Assembly (NCBI GenBank): GCA_022385805.1
Contig: MU277722.1
Coordinates: 1-64,000, forward strand
Source: Pilatotrama ljubarskyi
Lineage: Eukaryota > Basidiomycota > Agaricomycetes > Polyporales > Polyporaceae
Length of the DNA stretch: 64,000 nucleotides
Reading direction: 5' to 3'
Program-made: the position numbers and the translations under genes
Part shown: piece by piece, positions 1 through 12,300 of the stretch
Position numbering within the stretch: the first letter of the stretch is position 1
Layout of the letters: the number at the start of each line of letters is the position of its first letter
Notes under the pieces: model-generated
What the model was told of the DNA's origin: nothing
Databases searched by the model: none
Seen by the model: only the letters and a program-made list of their open reading frames with translations

Positions 1-1651
1 TAGCGGGCTTTCCGCTGCGTGCCAAGCCCTGCTCAACAATCCGACGCGTCCAACATGGAGGAGGGTATACCCAAGCAAGAGAACTCACCGTGCACGTCCA
101 TTCTTGCTATTTATGATTGTGAATTATGTTCAAATAGGTACAAGAGCCGTATGTATGGCGGGACGGTGGTTGTGATCAAGGAAGGTGGCTAGAGCGGTTG
201 GAGGGACGAGCGCGTCTTATATGCGCGACCCAAGGCTGACTAAGGATACCGGATATAGCCAATACGTTCAAGCACCGCGACGCTACTGAAGCACTCGGGT
301 AGCTGGCAGCTCCATCTCAGTTTCTCTGCGAACAGCCCAGCAGCGCAAGGTGTGCCAGGCCGGGCCAGTAGTAGAAGCTCACCCGTCGCGAGCCGGGAAG
401 GGAGTCAGGACATATCAGCTCGCCTGCACACAGACCGTAGCTAAGCTTTGTGCGTATGGCACCTCAAATAATCAATGCGACTGCATAGTAGATAGGTGAG
501 ACGACCCTCCACTAAGGATACGATCTTTCTGCTGCAATTGAGCAGGCACTGAGACTCGACGCCGCTCAGAGGCAGTTTAGCGGCTCTCCACTGCGCCTGC
601 AACAAAACTTCCCTCCGTAGCGTAATCTTATGAATCGTTATAGTATATCTGTTCCAATAGGAGCCGTGAATTGGTGGCGGGTGGTCGTTAGATACTCCCT
701 GGTCGCGTCAGGTCGCGTCGGGGCCCATACTGGTCGACGGTGAAGCCACACAAGCGCCCGTGACCTCGCGGGCGCGGCTGTGACAGTTTCGTGGAACGCG
801 TTCTTGGCTGGCACTGCGGGCGCTTGCTGCGTTGGCGATTGTTGACGTTCACCGGCAGCCCTCTACTCCTGTGCGGCGAAATCTGAACCTCGGACATTCG
901 CCAAGTAAACATATCCATGCAGGGATTTGTAGCGTGAAGTGGCCCGCGTCATATCACTCCTCTAGTTCTGTGTCTGGTATGTGAGCTTGGACCTACCGCC
1001 ATATCTCCTGGGCTCGCTGGCGCTGGCGGATGAGTGGACTTTGAACAGAGCCTTGGAGCGTATACCAGAGACAACAGCGGTAGTACTGATCGTAGCTGAG
1101 GTAGGTGTCCTGGCGGATGTACAAGCTGTACCCTATTAACAGCCCCTTCGCCCGAGTCAAGCACCTCGCCACGGTCGTCCACGAGCGTTGTGATGGTGTC
1201 GTGTGAGTACTGCTGCCCACTGATGCGGTCGAGCTGACAGTTTCGCTCCTGATCTGTGCGCCGTCCAGGCTGCCGTTGCGACGTCGCTGTTGCCTGTCAT
1301 AACTGGATGATCCGAATCCGCATTATCTTGAGCATTCAGTCCCCAAATGCCGCCGGCGTACGTGCACGTCTTTGTGCGTCCTCTTCTCGTTTTGTATGAG
1401 ACCGAATAAACGCGCAGGAAACGTGATACCATGTGGATCGAGCGCGGGGTGTTATGTTCTCCATTTCCCGCGGACGCATCTCTTCCACCAACCACTACCA
1501 CTCCCGGATTACATTGGTGCGTATATTGCTCCTTCGAAAATTGCCATACCGGTCGTTGGATGAACTATCGACTAGCCTGTCCCTTTTGCTTGCTGCAAGA
1601 CCGGACTCCAAGTACTGCATTCACTTGCCACAACGGCTCTTACTGTCGAAG
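1..1651. other. no supported gene; upstream region of the HMG-box gene
   Basis: I find no recognisable gene here. Short open frames occur on both strands. The most coding-like patch is on the minus strand at about 949-1220, where two frames are open, but it has no family resemblance I know and no convincing splice structure. It could be a fragment of a decayed gene or element. The right-hand part must contain the promoter and 5' leader of the HMG-box gene that starts at 1652. Confidence 0.4.
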
Positions 1652-2907
1652 ATGGCCGGAACCAGAGATCGCGGCGACAGCGATCGAATTAAACGACCGT
1701 CCAACAGCTTCTTTCTCTTCCGCTCCGAGTATTGGCACCGTTGGAAGGCTGCCCAAACCAGTCTCAACAAGCCAGTCAGACAATCCGAGTTCTCCAGAGT
1801 CGTCAAAGAGGCGTGGAAGAGTGCTGATCAAGCCGAGTACAAGCGGAGAGCAGACCAATTGAAGGCCGAACATGCGCGGAAGTATCCTGACTACAAATTT
1901 CAGCCGCGGCGCAAACGAAAGCTGGCCGCTGATGACGTCCGGCGGTCACCAGACCCTCAGCGGAGGCGAGGGAAGAAGAGCCCCGTGGCGACGTCAAGCT
2001 CTTCCCGAGTTGCCCTGAACGAGAGGTCAGTCTTGCCCAGTATTCGAGGATGCAGCTGAAAACGCCTAACGACATGTCAAGGAGCTCTTCAAAGAAGAAA
2101 ACCCCGCGTCCTCGAACCACCATACAGCCCGATTTGACAGCCGATATCACCGTGAACAATCTCCCATCCTCCACGCATACCCCGACGGTTATCAAAGTGC
2201 CTACTGTGGCGAACGTGTTCCCCGCGGTGGCGCGGAGCATATCCCGCACACGACCGGCCCTTCTCCCGCCTTCCCCGGGCGGCCTTCAAGATCCACCTCG
2301 TCTTTCCCGGCCCTCGACCGTCGCAAGGGGTGCCACCACCGCACTTACTGCGTCTGACTTCTTTGGAGCTGGCAACTCTCAGTCTGTGACTCAACCTCAA
2401 CGTTTCCGTAACTCCCATAACAATCGTCAGTCAAGCAGGACGCAGTCTGCGGTGGCATCTGCATCGCGCGAATTCCCTCCTCTCCCGGCTGAGACCGCGA
2501 TCGGTGAACGGCAAGGTCTATATCACCGTGAGCCACAAGAATATCACGGTGCACTCGCCACCCAGTTCTCTACTTCTCCCGAGCTGGTCTCAAACGCGCC
2601 TCCTTCCACCGTGATTGCTAATTGGCCTCAGACATACCAAGACTCCTCTAATAACCAAGAGAACTTCCCTCCCGTCGCCCCGAGTTCATCCTTCCAGTGG
2701 CCCCCTGTTGACCAGCCAGAGCTGTACGTCCCCGTTCCTCTTCAGGAGGTGCAGGATACATCGCAGGTCTCGTTTGATTGGTATACGGGCTTTACGGACC
2801 AGTGGCAGTACTCACTGGCAGCGCCCGGACCATACCATAACGCCTACTATCAAGCGGACGTCGGAGCGTCTGCTCCGTATGCTGCGATCGAGGAATTCGA
2901 AGGCTAA
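1652..2907 (+). CDS. HMG-box (MATA_HMG-type) DNA-binding protein
   Basis: Two exons, 1652-2025 and 2082-2907, joined across a 56-nt intron with donor GTCAGT, branch CCTAAC and acceptor TCAAG, give about 399 residues. An HMG box lies at residues about 11-85. It opens with the IKRPSNSFFLFR motif, includes the conserved 'VVKEAWKS' and 'KAEHARKYPDYKF' segments, and is followed by a basic tail (RRKRK, then RRRGKK) that looks like a nuclear localisation signal. The rest is low-complexity, rich in Pro/Ser/Gln and then Tyr/Gln, typical of a transcription-factor activation or disordered region. By family it binds the DNA minor groove. Basidiomycete relatives include mating and fruiting regulators, but nothing nearby (no pheromone, receptor or homeodomain gene) marks this as a mating-type locus. 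The start is the ATG just before the box. Longer upstream reading in the same frame is judged leader. Confidence 0.88.
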
Positions 2908-3815
2908 AGAAGGACGTGCGTCTTACCCGATTATGCCGGCTCTAACCAGCGCGCTCATTTCATCGGCAGTGCTTTGTAGCTCTCTTGCTATGCTAGTAGG
3001 TCTCATATACTGATAGTCGTAGTACGTTCGACACAATGGTCAACGTAATGGCACCCATGATGATACAGGTTTACAAGAACAATCCAGATCACTGGCAGCG
3101 CAAGAGTGTATCTGGTCTCGGATTCTCCGGCCCGCTCAGTCTGCATCGCATTGGAAGTTGTTTCGCGCTCTGCCTTGGGGGTTCCGTTCAGATAGGCGTC
3201 CACGGCCGCAACCATCGCACCCTTTGCCCAGTCCGGAGTCCGGAGATGTAAGTCATGCGCGCCGACGAGCACTGAGGCTGTGCGCGCCCTTCTGAGCTGC
3301 CTCGCCTGCATACCCATCTGAAGCAGATTGTGCCTTCTAAGTCGGAGCAAACGCTGCATGCCGTTTCGAATGTAGGTCTGCCTTCGTATATCACTTGGTA
3401 GTGCGGCTTCACGTCCGTTCTCACTCTTTCGGACAGGCGCCAGCTATTCTCATCCGTCGGCCGCTACGCCCGAAGGACGGTGTGTCCACGAGACTAAGTA
3501 TTGACTCACCACTCTTGCAGCATGTACTGCTTCTGATATTGAGTGTTATCCGGCACGCGTACCGATTGCGGAGAATCATCATGTGGCCGAGGCCTTTCGA
3601 CCCCGCCACACGACTGCCTGCAGAGCCGTACCACTCTGGGTGACGTACAGGGATGCCGCCACGCCTGGTCGTGGGGCGCGATCTGAGCGGTTCCCGTAGA
3701 AAAATTTGCCTTGCGTAGGTCCTATATCTTCTCCGCGGTCGGAGGGAAGTCAAGCTGCATTCCCACTTGCATCGTCTGTGAGGCTTACGAGTCTCTTCGC
3801 TGAACGATACCTGCA
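2908..3815. other. intergenic, no supported gene
   Basis: About 900 bp between the HMG gene and the MFS gene. Only short overlapping open frames without recognisable domains or splice patterns are seen. It should hold the HMG gene terminator and the promoter of the transporter. Confidence 0.4.
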
Positions 3816-6145
3816 ATGCCTGCGGCCGCCAGTGCCATGTCCACGACCGAGGGCCCCGCCGAACAAGACGACCGCACGGTCGTGTTGGAGTCGCGATCTG
3901 ACACGGTGTCCCTGACTGACCAGACAAATTTGCTACCCCGCAGGAAAGTCATCGCGGTCTTCTTCGGTCTTTCCTTGTGTATACTGGTCTCCTGTCTGGA
4001 CTCGACCATCGTTGCGACAGCACTGCCGACTATCTCTGCTGCCTTCAATGCAGGCTCCGTCGTCTCCTGGGTCCCTTCGGCATACTTCCTCACGTCCACT
4101 GCCTTTCAGCCTGTCTGTGAGTACTATTTATCTCGACCGTGCTCGTGTGACACGCTTACGATGGTCCATGAACGTCTTTTCGCAGATGGGCGCTTTAGCG
4201 ATATTTTCGGCCGAAAAGCCGCCTTGTGTATGGCCATGGGCATCTTCATGATAGGGAGTCTCGCCGCCGGCTTCTCGCGAACAATCATACAATTGATTGT
4301 TCTGCGCGGCCTAGCCGGCGCTGGGGGCGGCGGTATTGTGAGCATGGCACAGATTATCATCTCTGATGTCGTGTCGCTGCGGGACCGGTGAGCCCTCCCT
4401 CACAACGTGATTATTCGCTCATCACGTCTCATAAGATGTTTCAGTGGGAAGTACCAGGGAATCATTGGTGTCGTCGTCGCATTCGGGTTCGCAGTGGGTC
4501 CCCTGCTCGGCGGCGTACTCGCTGAAAAGGCCGGATGGCGTTGGTGCTTCTGGGTGACGCTTCCGGTCTCAGCAGGCGCCGTCGCTGTCGTTTTACTGGT
4601 CCTTCCGCTCAAGCCCGTGGAAGGGAACATAGTAAAGAAGCTTGCAGCGGTCGATTATCTTGGCACCGCCTTGACCCTGGTCACCTGCACGTTGGTCATA
4701 CTGCCTCTCATTTGGGTGAGTTCTCCGCAATCTATTTTCCCAGTCCTGTAGTGACAGGCGGTTTTACTTCACTCAGGGAGGCGTCACGTTTCCATGGACA
4801 TCTCCAATCGTGCTTGCACCACTATGCGCAGGCGCTGTGGCCCTCGCGCTCTTCTGTGTATGGGAATGGAAAGGCGCAAGACTCCCCATAGTACCAAGTG
4901 GGTGGGCGACTGCGACGAAGACAACGTCTTCACACTCACATGGCTCTATCAGTGTACATCTTCAAGCGGGTCACCGTAACGGGCGTATACATCACGATGC
5001 TCATCAAGTATGGATCACGTCGCATATCCGCAGACGCTCGCGCTCATGCAGCCACCTCGCAGTGGCTTCGTCTTCTATTCCTCTTTGTTCTATCTGCCGC
5101 AGTACTTCCAGGTCGGACTCGGATACTCTGCTATTCGGTCCGGCATCTTCCTCCTTCCAGTGCTCGTCAGTCAGACGCTGGCGAGCTTCATCTCGGTACG
5201 TCTGTGATCTCTTTGCTATAGCAATTCCAAATACCAATCATCGCACAACGGCGTCACAGGGCCAGATCATAACCTGGACAGGACGCTACCGGGTATGTCA
5301 ACTTCATGCGAGCCTTACTTATATGCCGACCTGAAGTATCATCATAGGCGACCATCTATGTTGGTTTTGCGATCTGGACGGTTGCATGCGGTTGCCTGTC
5401 CACTGTGACTCCGTCCACGCCGAAGGGCGTCCTGGTGTTCTTCATGCTCCTAGCTGGCACCGGTGCAGGAGGGGTAGGTCCTAGTACGACACGCCGAAGT
5501 GATTATGCTCAATGTCGTGTTGCAGACCCTGCAAACAACTACTGTGGCAGCGCAGGCTAGTGTGTCGAGGAGAGACATGTCGGTCGTCACCGCTGTCAGA
5601 AATGTGAGTACCTATACCTACTCGAGCAGACGTCCCCGCTCTGACAGGCTTAGTTCATTCGACTGCTCGGAGGGACGCTGTCTCTCGCAATCGGCGCCAC
5701 TATCATGTGCGTATTCAGTTTCTCTTTCGGCGGGTTGCTAATAGCATGCTATGTCCTACGTAGTAACAACTGCCTCCGCCATTACATGAGTTCCCTTGGG
5801 TTACCTTCGTCGACCATCTCAATGATCGTGGACGACCCCACTATCTTAGGAGCACGAACCTCAGCCACGGACTCGACCCTCGCTGGCCTTGGGGTCAGCT
5901 CCGAGGTAGCGCAGCACATCCTAGGAGCGTACATCACAGGGTTCCGGACTGTCTTCATCCTGAACGCCAGTCTCAATGCCGTAGCCACTCTGGCAGCTAT
6001 CGCTCTGATCCGGCATACGGAACTAACGCGAGGTGACGAGGAGAGCTTGCGGAAACAAGCAGCTGAGGCTTCAGAGAAAAGCAGCATCGCTGAGACAAAG
6101 ATGGAATCGCAGAGCCACAGCGGCGGGTCCAGCCAAAATGTATGA
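3816..6145 (+). CDS. MFS drug:H+ antiporter, DHA2-type (14 TM)
   Basis: A multi-exon gene. The first exons are 3816-4116, 4186-4387, 4445-4715 and 4777 onward, with further short introns near 4.9, 5.0, 5.2, 5.3, 5.5, 5.6 and 5.7 kb. Family marks are 'SCLDSTIVATALPTI' in TM1, the motif A loop 'GRFSDIFGRK' formed across intron 1, 'RGKYQGI' formed across intron 2, and the DHA2/antiporter motif 'GPLLGGVLAEKAGWRW'. Later membrane segments ('FYSSLFYLPQYFQV', 'SGIFLLPVL') and the cytosolic tail 'RHTELTRGDEE' also fit. It should be a plasma- or vacuolar-membrane exporter of toxic or secondary compounds driven by the proton gradient. The substrate cannot be told from sequence. No biosynthetic cluster sits beside it. 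A second in-frame ATG at 3837 is an alternative start. Confidence 0.92.
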
Positions 6146-6317
6146 TACATACTCACATAGATACATAGATTAGATAGATGTTTCTCCATGGATGTCCTCA
6201 TGGAGATGTCGGCTGCGCTCCATATTCACGACTTCCAGAGAGTAGCCAATATATTCATAGCGTAGTGATGCAATGTGCTACAAGTTGCGTGTAATGCGAT
6301 GGATTCGTATAGGTCGT

Positions 6318-9300
6318 TCAGAATAGTCCTTGAAGTGCGTCGTCTCCGGACGCTTTTAGCAGATCCCTCGCTTCGCGCGCTGGTCGAGCGATTGATGGCT
6401 TTTCGTTGGCAGCGCTCTCCAGGGCCTTCTGTGCTACTGCCCTGGTGACACCGAGTTGTTGGAAGACATTTGGTCCTTCTTGTGAATCGTCGTCGTCGTC
6501 AGATGACACTACTGCACGTATGCAGAGCGAAGAGAGCACGGATTGCGGGGTACCCGCGACGAGGTATGAGCTGTATGAAGGAGATGAGAGACCTGTAGAG
6601 ATGCGCCGGAGTACAACTGCGTACCTGATGAGTGGCTGGACAATCTCCGGGAATTGACATAAAGCCGCGAAAAGGGCAGCCACAGATCGGTTGTAAGGTT
6701 CTGAAGAGGAACAAGTTAGCCTGATATCTAGTGATTATACGATTCACTGACCTTCGTGTTGTCCTCTGAAGGCCTCCGCGACAAGCTCCACACAAGCCTC
6801 ACGAGCCTTCTCTCCCACGTTCGACCCAGCACTACGTACAACACGAGCCAATGCGAGAAGCAAGCTTGCAGCGATCTCGTCCTCGTTGCTCCTGGCGCCG
6901 GTCAGCAGCTCAGTGACAACTGGGTCAACACGGGGCTGATTCTTCATCAAGACGCCAAGGGCATGGGCCGCATTCGTTCGTACGGCCAAGCTGGCGGGAT
7001 CGCTAGCACTCTTGACAAAAGTCCGCTGCAGTTGAGGGAAGAAGGGTTTGACAAAGGCCGGGATACGTTCGAGCATGGTCGTAAGGGCGGTGAGAATGGC
7101 CGTCTTGACACCGGGCGGGTACGTAGTTGCCTGAGTTGCCACACGAATCAGGGGTCCAGTGAAGGGCACGACGAAGGGTTTCATGGCGCTCTCCTCTGTC
7201 CGCTCCACAAGATCGCCGATCGCGTATGCGGCTTGTTCACGCTGTTCATTGCTGCCCGTGGTGAGACCTGCGATGATGATAGGCACCATAGGCGAGATGC
7301 CTTTGGGCAAGCTGAAGCCAGGTACGTATGCTCCAGGAGCACCAGTTCCCTCGATTGTACGGCGAAGAGGCACTACCAGCGGCTCCAGTTCGTCCTTAGG
7401 GATGGATTTGACGAAGACGTCGAGAGCGCTCCATGCAGCGGTGTGGACGGAGCCTTCGCGATCATCGAGCAGCGAGACCAATTGACGTATCCAATCAATT
7501 CGATAGAGCGACGAATCGAGTTCAGACTCTTGGCAAAATATGGCGAAGAGTTCACAGGCACTGACGCGACGCCTCACGGATTCGTGCTTGGCCCTGGACA
7601 GCGAGTCAGTAGCAGTCCTTCCGTTCCACGCCGGTCGTACGCACCATCCGAGTAGGAGTAACATCAGGGTATTGAGACCTTCTGCATCGCATACAGACTT
7701 CATGAGGGCATGGATAGCTTCATCGACGCCTGCCTTCAACTCCTCGTCTGCTTCAATGTCCTTGCTCTCTTGCACCTTGACAAGGGCATTCAGGATGACG
7801 TTGAGACGTCGGCTTAACGCCGTACCCGCGACTGTGATTAGGGATGCCAAGGCGCGAGCGTTGAAGGCAGACATCGGGATTGCAGTGAGGGTGGGCAGAA
7901 GGATTGGGAAGACGGTCGATGCTCGAACCTGAATATGGACACGAGCATAAGCGTTCGTCTGTGATTTTTGCAAAATGCATACTTACCGCCATGACTTCTC
8001 TGAGTGCCTGCAGCGCAGTACCAGAGCTTTGGCCGGGTTGTCGAAGCGCTTCGAGAAGCGTAGGAATGGTCTCGTCGATAGCCCGCGCACCTATATGTTC
8101 TTGCAGAATGTCGAATGCCTTCGCCGCTGCAGCACGCACGTTGGCCTCATCGTCGACAAGCGAAGAACGAACGATGATAATGATATCGTCCTCCTGCCCT
8201 TCCCGCTGGTTGTCGGTAGTGCTTTCCCTGTGTATTTGGGTGAGCGCAGGCTGAAGACGGACCGAACAAGACCACATACATCAGTTCGCATAGCATCAAG
8301 GAGACTCCTTCGCGTTTGCGTGGGTCTGACGAGTTCGAGGTTGCGCGCAGGATGGCCACAAGGTCTGACAGCATCTTCTCGCCAGATTTGCGGCAAAGCT
8401 CAGTGACAGTGCGAGCGGCGGTCTACGGAAAGCCCAGTCAGTTACTTGTTAATCTATACCGAAATTCGAGATCCATGCCTCTTGCTGATCCACTTCGTCG
8501 CTGGTAAGAAGGAAGATGATCTGGTTGGTGAGCTCGGGGAGTATCTCGCGCACTGTGCAAGACAATCAGTTACACGAGTAGGCATGGGCTGCAGTGTTGG
8601 ACACGGACCTGTACGAGGGGTGTTGTGCACCAAGGCCTTCCAGATATGGATCGACGACTGGCGGACGACATTGACGGAGTCCTGGCGAGCGAGATAGAGA
8701 GCTGCAAGGATACGATCCCGCCTCTCGAGACCAAGTACTTCGACAAGAGCCTTGCGTGAAGACTCGGTCATGGCAGTATCCACAACCTCTTCTTCCTCCT
8801 CGATCTCCGCTTTGCCACTGATACCGGAGACCTTGAACAACAATTCTCCGACAAGGGTGATCGACGATTGCTGCAAAGGAATTCAGTACCCTTCACCAAG
8901 GAATCACTTGAAGACATACCCTGATACGCCATCCTGGGTCGAACATGCCACGCTCCAGCTCGGGGAGCAATAAGTCGATCGCCTTGCTGGAGTAGTTGGT
9001 GACCATCATGCGTCCTGCGCGCATAGCGGCCTCTCTGACATAGTCTTCGGAGTCCGATAGGCCACTCAAGATAGGGGGAATAATCTTCGGGAGATGAGGC
9101 TGGAAACGAGCTCCAAAGGTTGCCGGCAGGAACACCAGCAGGGACATGAAGCCTTCCCTGACGGTGCTGCGGGGAGATTGTGCGTTGGCGATGATGTCTG
9201 GGAGCAAACCCTCCATGCGTTCCATGCCAAGCCCAGCAAGTACTTCACTGAGACCTTGAGCAGCTCCTTGCCGATCGACGCCGGAGGTGTCTGTCTTCAA

Positions 9301-12300
9301 GGTGCGGAGGAGACCTGGTACCAGATCGGGGAAGTGAACCTCCCCGAGTCGCTCTACAAGCGTGCCGAGCGCCTTCGCAGCCGTTGCACGCGCCTCGGGC
9401 ACAGGGTCTACCAGGACGTTGTGAACCATGGGGAGCAGGCGAGAGAGGTAGGGAACGAAGTCCTTCGAGTCGGTGAGCGATGCGAGGTTACCCACGATCT
9501 GGGCAGCCTTCTTCTTCGTATCGGCGCCTCGTTCACGGAGACCACGCTCAATGATGGGGATCACCTAAAGAGGACGGTCAGCCAAGGGTGTAATGAGAGA
9601 ACACAGTGCGCACCAGAGCAAGAGAAGAGTGATCGATGTAGTGCATGAACGACGTCTTCAGCAGTGCGGACAGGGCATTGGGCGTCTTGGCTGGATCTAC
9701 CATAGCCTTGAGGAAGACTGGTACTAGGGACTGGATCTCGGGGTTGCTGATGACCTCGCCGAACTGCTTGAGGGACTTGTTGGCGGCGGCCCGAACTTGT
9801 GCGTGCGAGTCCGTCAACACACCAGTAAGTCGCGGAATGACGACTGGCAAGGACTGCGAGAGTTGCTTCGGGGCACAATACGCCATCATACCGAGAAGCT
9901 CGATAGATCCCTTCTTTGTCCGCCATTGCTTCTCGTCTAGACCCTCGAGGAGAGAAGGAAGGATAGTCTTGAGGCCGTATCCGGACATGTTGGCCATGAT
10001 GACTCGGGCTGCATCTTGAGTAGCCTCTCGAACGTCTGGGATACCATCACCAAAAGAGTTGAGCAGCAATGGGAGGATGTGGATGACATATGGTTCAAAC
10101 AAACGTCCCAGTATGCTAGAGAACGTCTCGAAAGCGAACATCGCGCCTTGACGAGGTTCGAAGCGCTTCTTGTCCTCCGTGGCCGCCTTCAGGCGCTCTA
10201 TGAGGTTATACTCCTTGATCGCAGAGATTCCAAGACCCTTAACGACTCCGGCCAGACCGTAGGCCGCTCCCCGACGCGCAGCGTAAGAAGGCGAGCTACA
10301 GAGCTCGTCCATGAGGCGGTCGATAAGCTGCGAGGGAGGAGCCTTCATAGCTTGCACCAGGGGAGACAAGCAATCCGATACCGCCATCTGAACCTGCTCA
10401 GCGGGCGTTTTCAAGGCGCTTACCAACCGCTCGACGATACTGGGGAGCCGAGGGTCTGCAGGGTCCAAATGTCTTGCGACTCGACCGAAGAGAATGACTA
10501 TGGCCTCCTTGATCTGGTCTGAGGTCTCAGTAGCCGCACCCGCACTGGCCAGTCCGGCCTCGAACATGGAGATGAGCTCGGCGAGACGCAGAGAACCGTG
10601 TTGGTCGATCACAGCAGTGCCACAGTTCAGCATGCCTCGGCGTACGTCCGGATGGCGGTCGCCTAGAGCCTGATCCTGAATGAGGAACTTGAAGAAGGGC
10701 ACCACATCTTCAGGAGTGAATGCCGGCGCCAGAAGTTCAAACGTCCGCGCAATCGCGACCCTGGCAGGCCAAGGATCCGTCCGATCGACGCTCTGAGGTA
10801 TGAGCATGCCCTAGCATGGTTATGAGACACTGTTGAAACTATGACGCTGGAATGTGGCACTCACATACTCATCGAACTCGGGTGCAAGGACCTTTGCCTA
10901 GACGACACGCGTAAGTGCCGCCACGGGTAGGACGGACGGAATGCTCACCTTATCGCGGTAGTAGTCCTCTAGCGTTGAAAGCACCGCATTGATTGAGGTT
11001 GGCCAGTAGTCGGTAACAGCTTCCGCCAATGCAGAGGCAGTACAGGAACGGACGTGTGCGTTTTCATGCTCTAGTTACGAGTGTGAACGTTGTGCTCTCG
11101 CAACCGGAGAGAAGCCCCGAATTGCACTCACCAAGGAAGGGCAGAAGATCTTGCAAGAAGCCTTCAGGGACATCTAGCCCGTTATCTTCCCACACATGGT
11201 AAGCCAGACGGGCGTTCTGCTCGTCTTCGTCGTGACACGCGATCCAGAGCTCAGGAGACCAGTCAAGATCAGTCAAATCGAACGGCTATGTCGCTATTAG
11301 TCTCATCGCAGTCAGGGAATACAGAGCGAACACGCACCTGAAGTGCTTGGAGACAAGATGTGCGCACGTAGACTTCCTGGAACAATGTGCCACGCAAAAG
11401 CTCCGCCGTCTCTGAGCGGGATGCATTCGCTTGCATCGCTTGGCCGATGTCCACAAGCGCTGATGATGCTTCCTTCGACAACTTGGGCTGGTGCCTGATC
11501 GTATGAATGAGATCGCGGACAGTCTCAGTACGAGGGAATGCCGGATCGGAGACTGGCTAGCATGTTAGCAGGCGTTCGGTACGAGAATTGGTGAACATGT
11601 CAGACTCACATTCGCCGCAGTGGAACTTGATGATGTCCAGTGAAAGCGCGATCTGCTCGAGGGGATCGTCTTCCTCCGTCAGGGCGATGCCTCCTTTGCG
11701 AAGTACTTGGCTAAGGAGAGGAGAGGCATAGCAGTACGTCGCTGCGTCAAAAGGCGACTGCTCTGACAGCGTGCGCAGGCGGTACAGCACGCGAATGATT
11801 AGGGCTGTGGTACAACATGAGTGGGACGGACTAGTGACAAGTATAGTCTCAACTTACAATTCAGCGGCTCAAGAGTGAAGTCATCAGGAATCCCGGGCAT
11901 CTCGAAGCTGCGGAGGGTCGCCACCCCTACCCATTTACGGTAAGTGTCCAGTCTTTCAGAGCAGCATTCCGAGAGCGTCTGCGCCAAAGTCAGTCAATGG
12001 ATCCTGTACCGTAGTCCGCTTGAGCATACCAGGTAAGTTTCGAACGACGCACGCCCGACCAGCCTCACGGCATTACCAAATGCGCCTTCACGCAACAGAG
12101 CAGCGAGCGTCGACACAAATCCACGAAGCTCCTCGACACGTGCTTCAACGAGACTGCGAACGAGGTGCAAGCCCTGCTCTACGCGCGCCTTGATCTGGTT
12201 GACATATTGCCGGATGGCAGCCTCCTTCTCCAGCTGCGCCTGAACCAGCGCCTGGTCCTGCTTTGAAAGAGTACCTGTCGCTGACGCCTTCTTGCTCGCC

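Noticed and set aside
1652..6145. Mating-type locus because of the HMG-box gene
   Set aside because: No homeodomain, pheromone-precursor (CAAX) or STE3-type receptor gene is nearby. HMG boxes are common in basidiomycetes outside mating loci.
6756..7655. 299-codon plus-strand open frame
   Set aside because: Antisense to the HEAT repeats of GCN1, which are clearly the coding strand.
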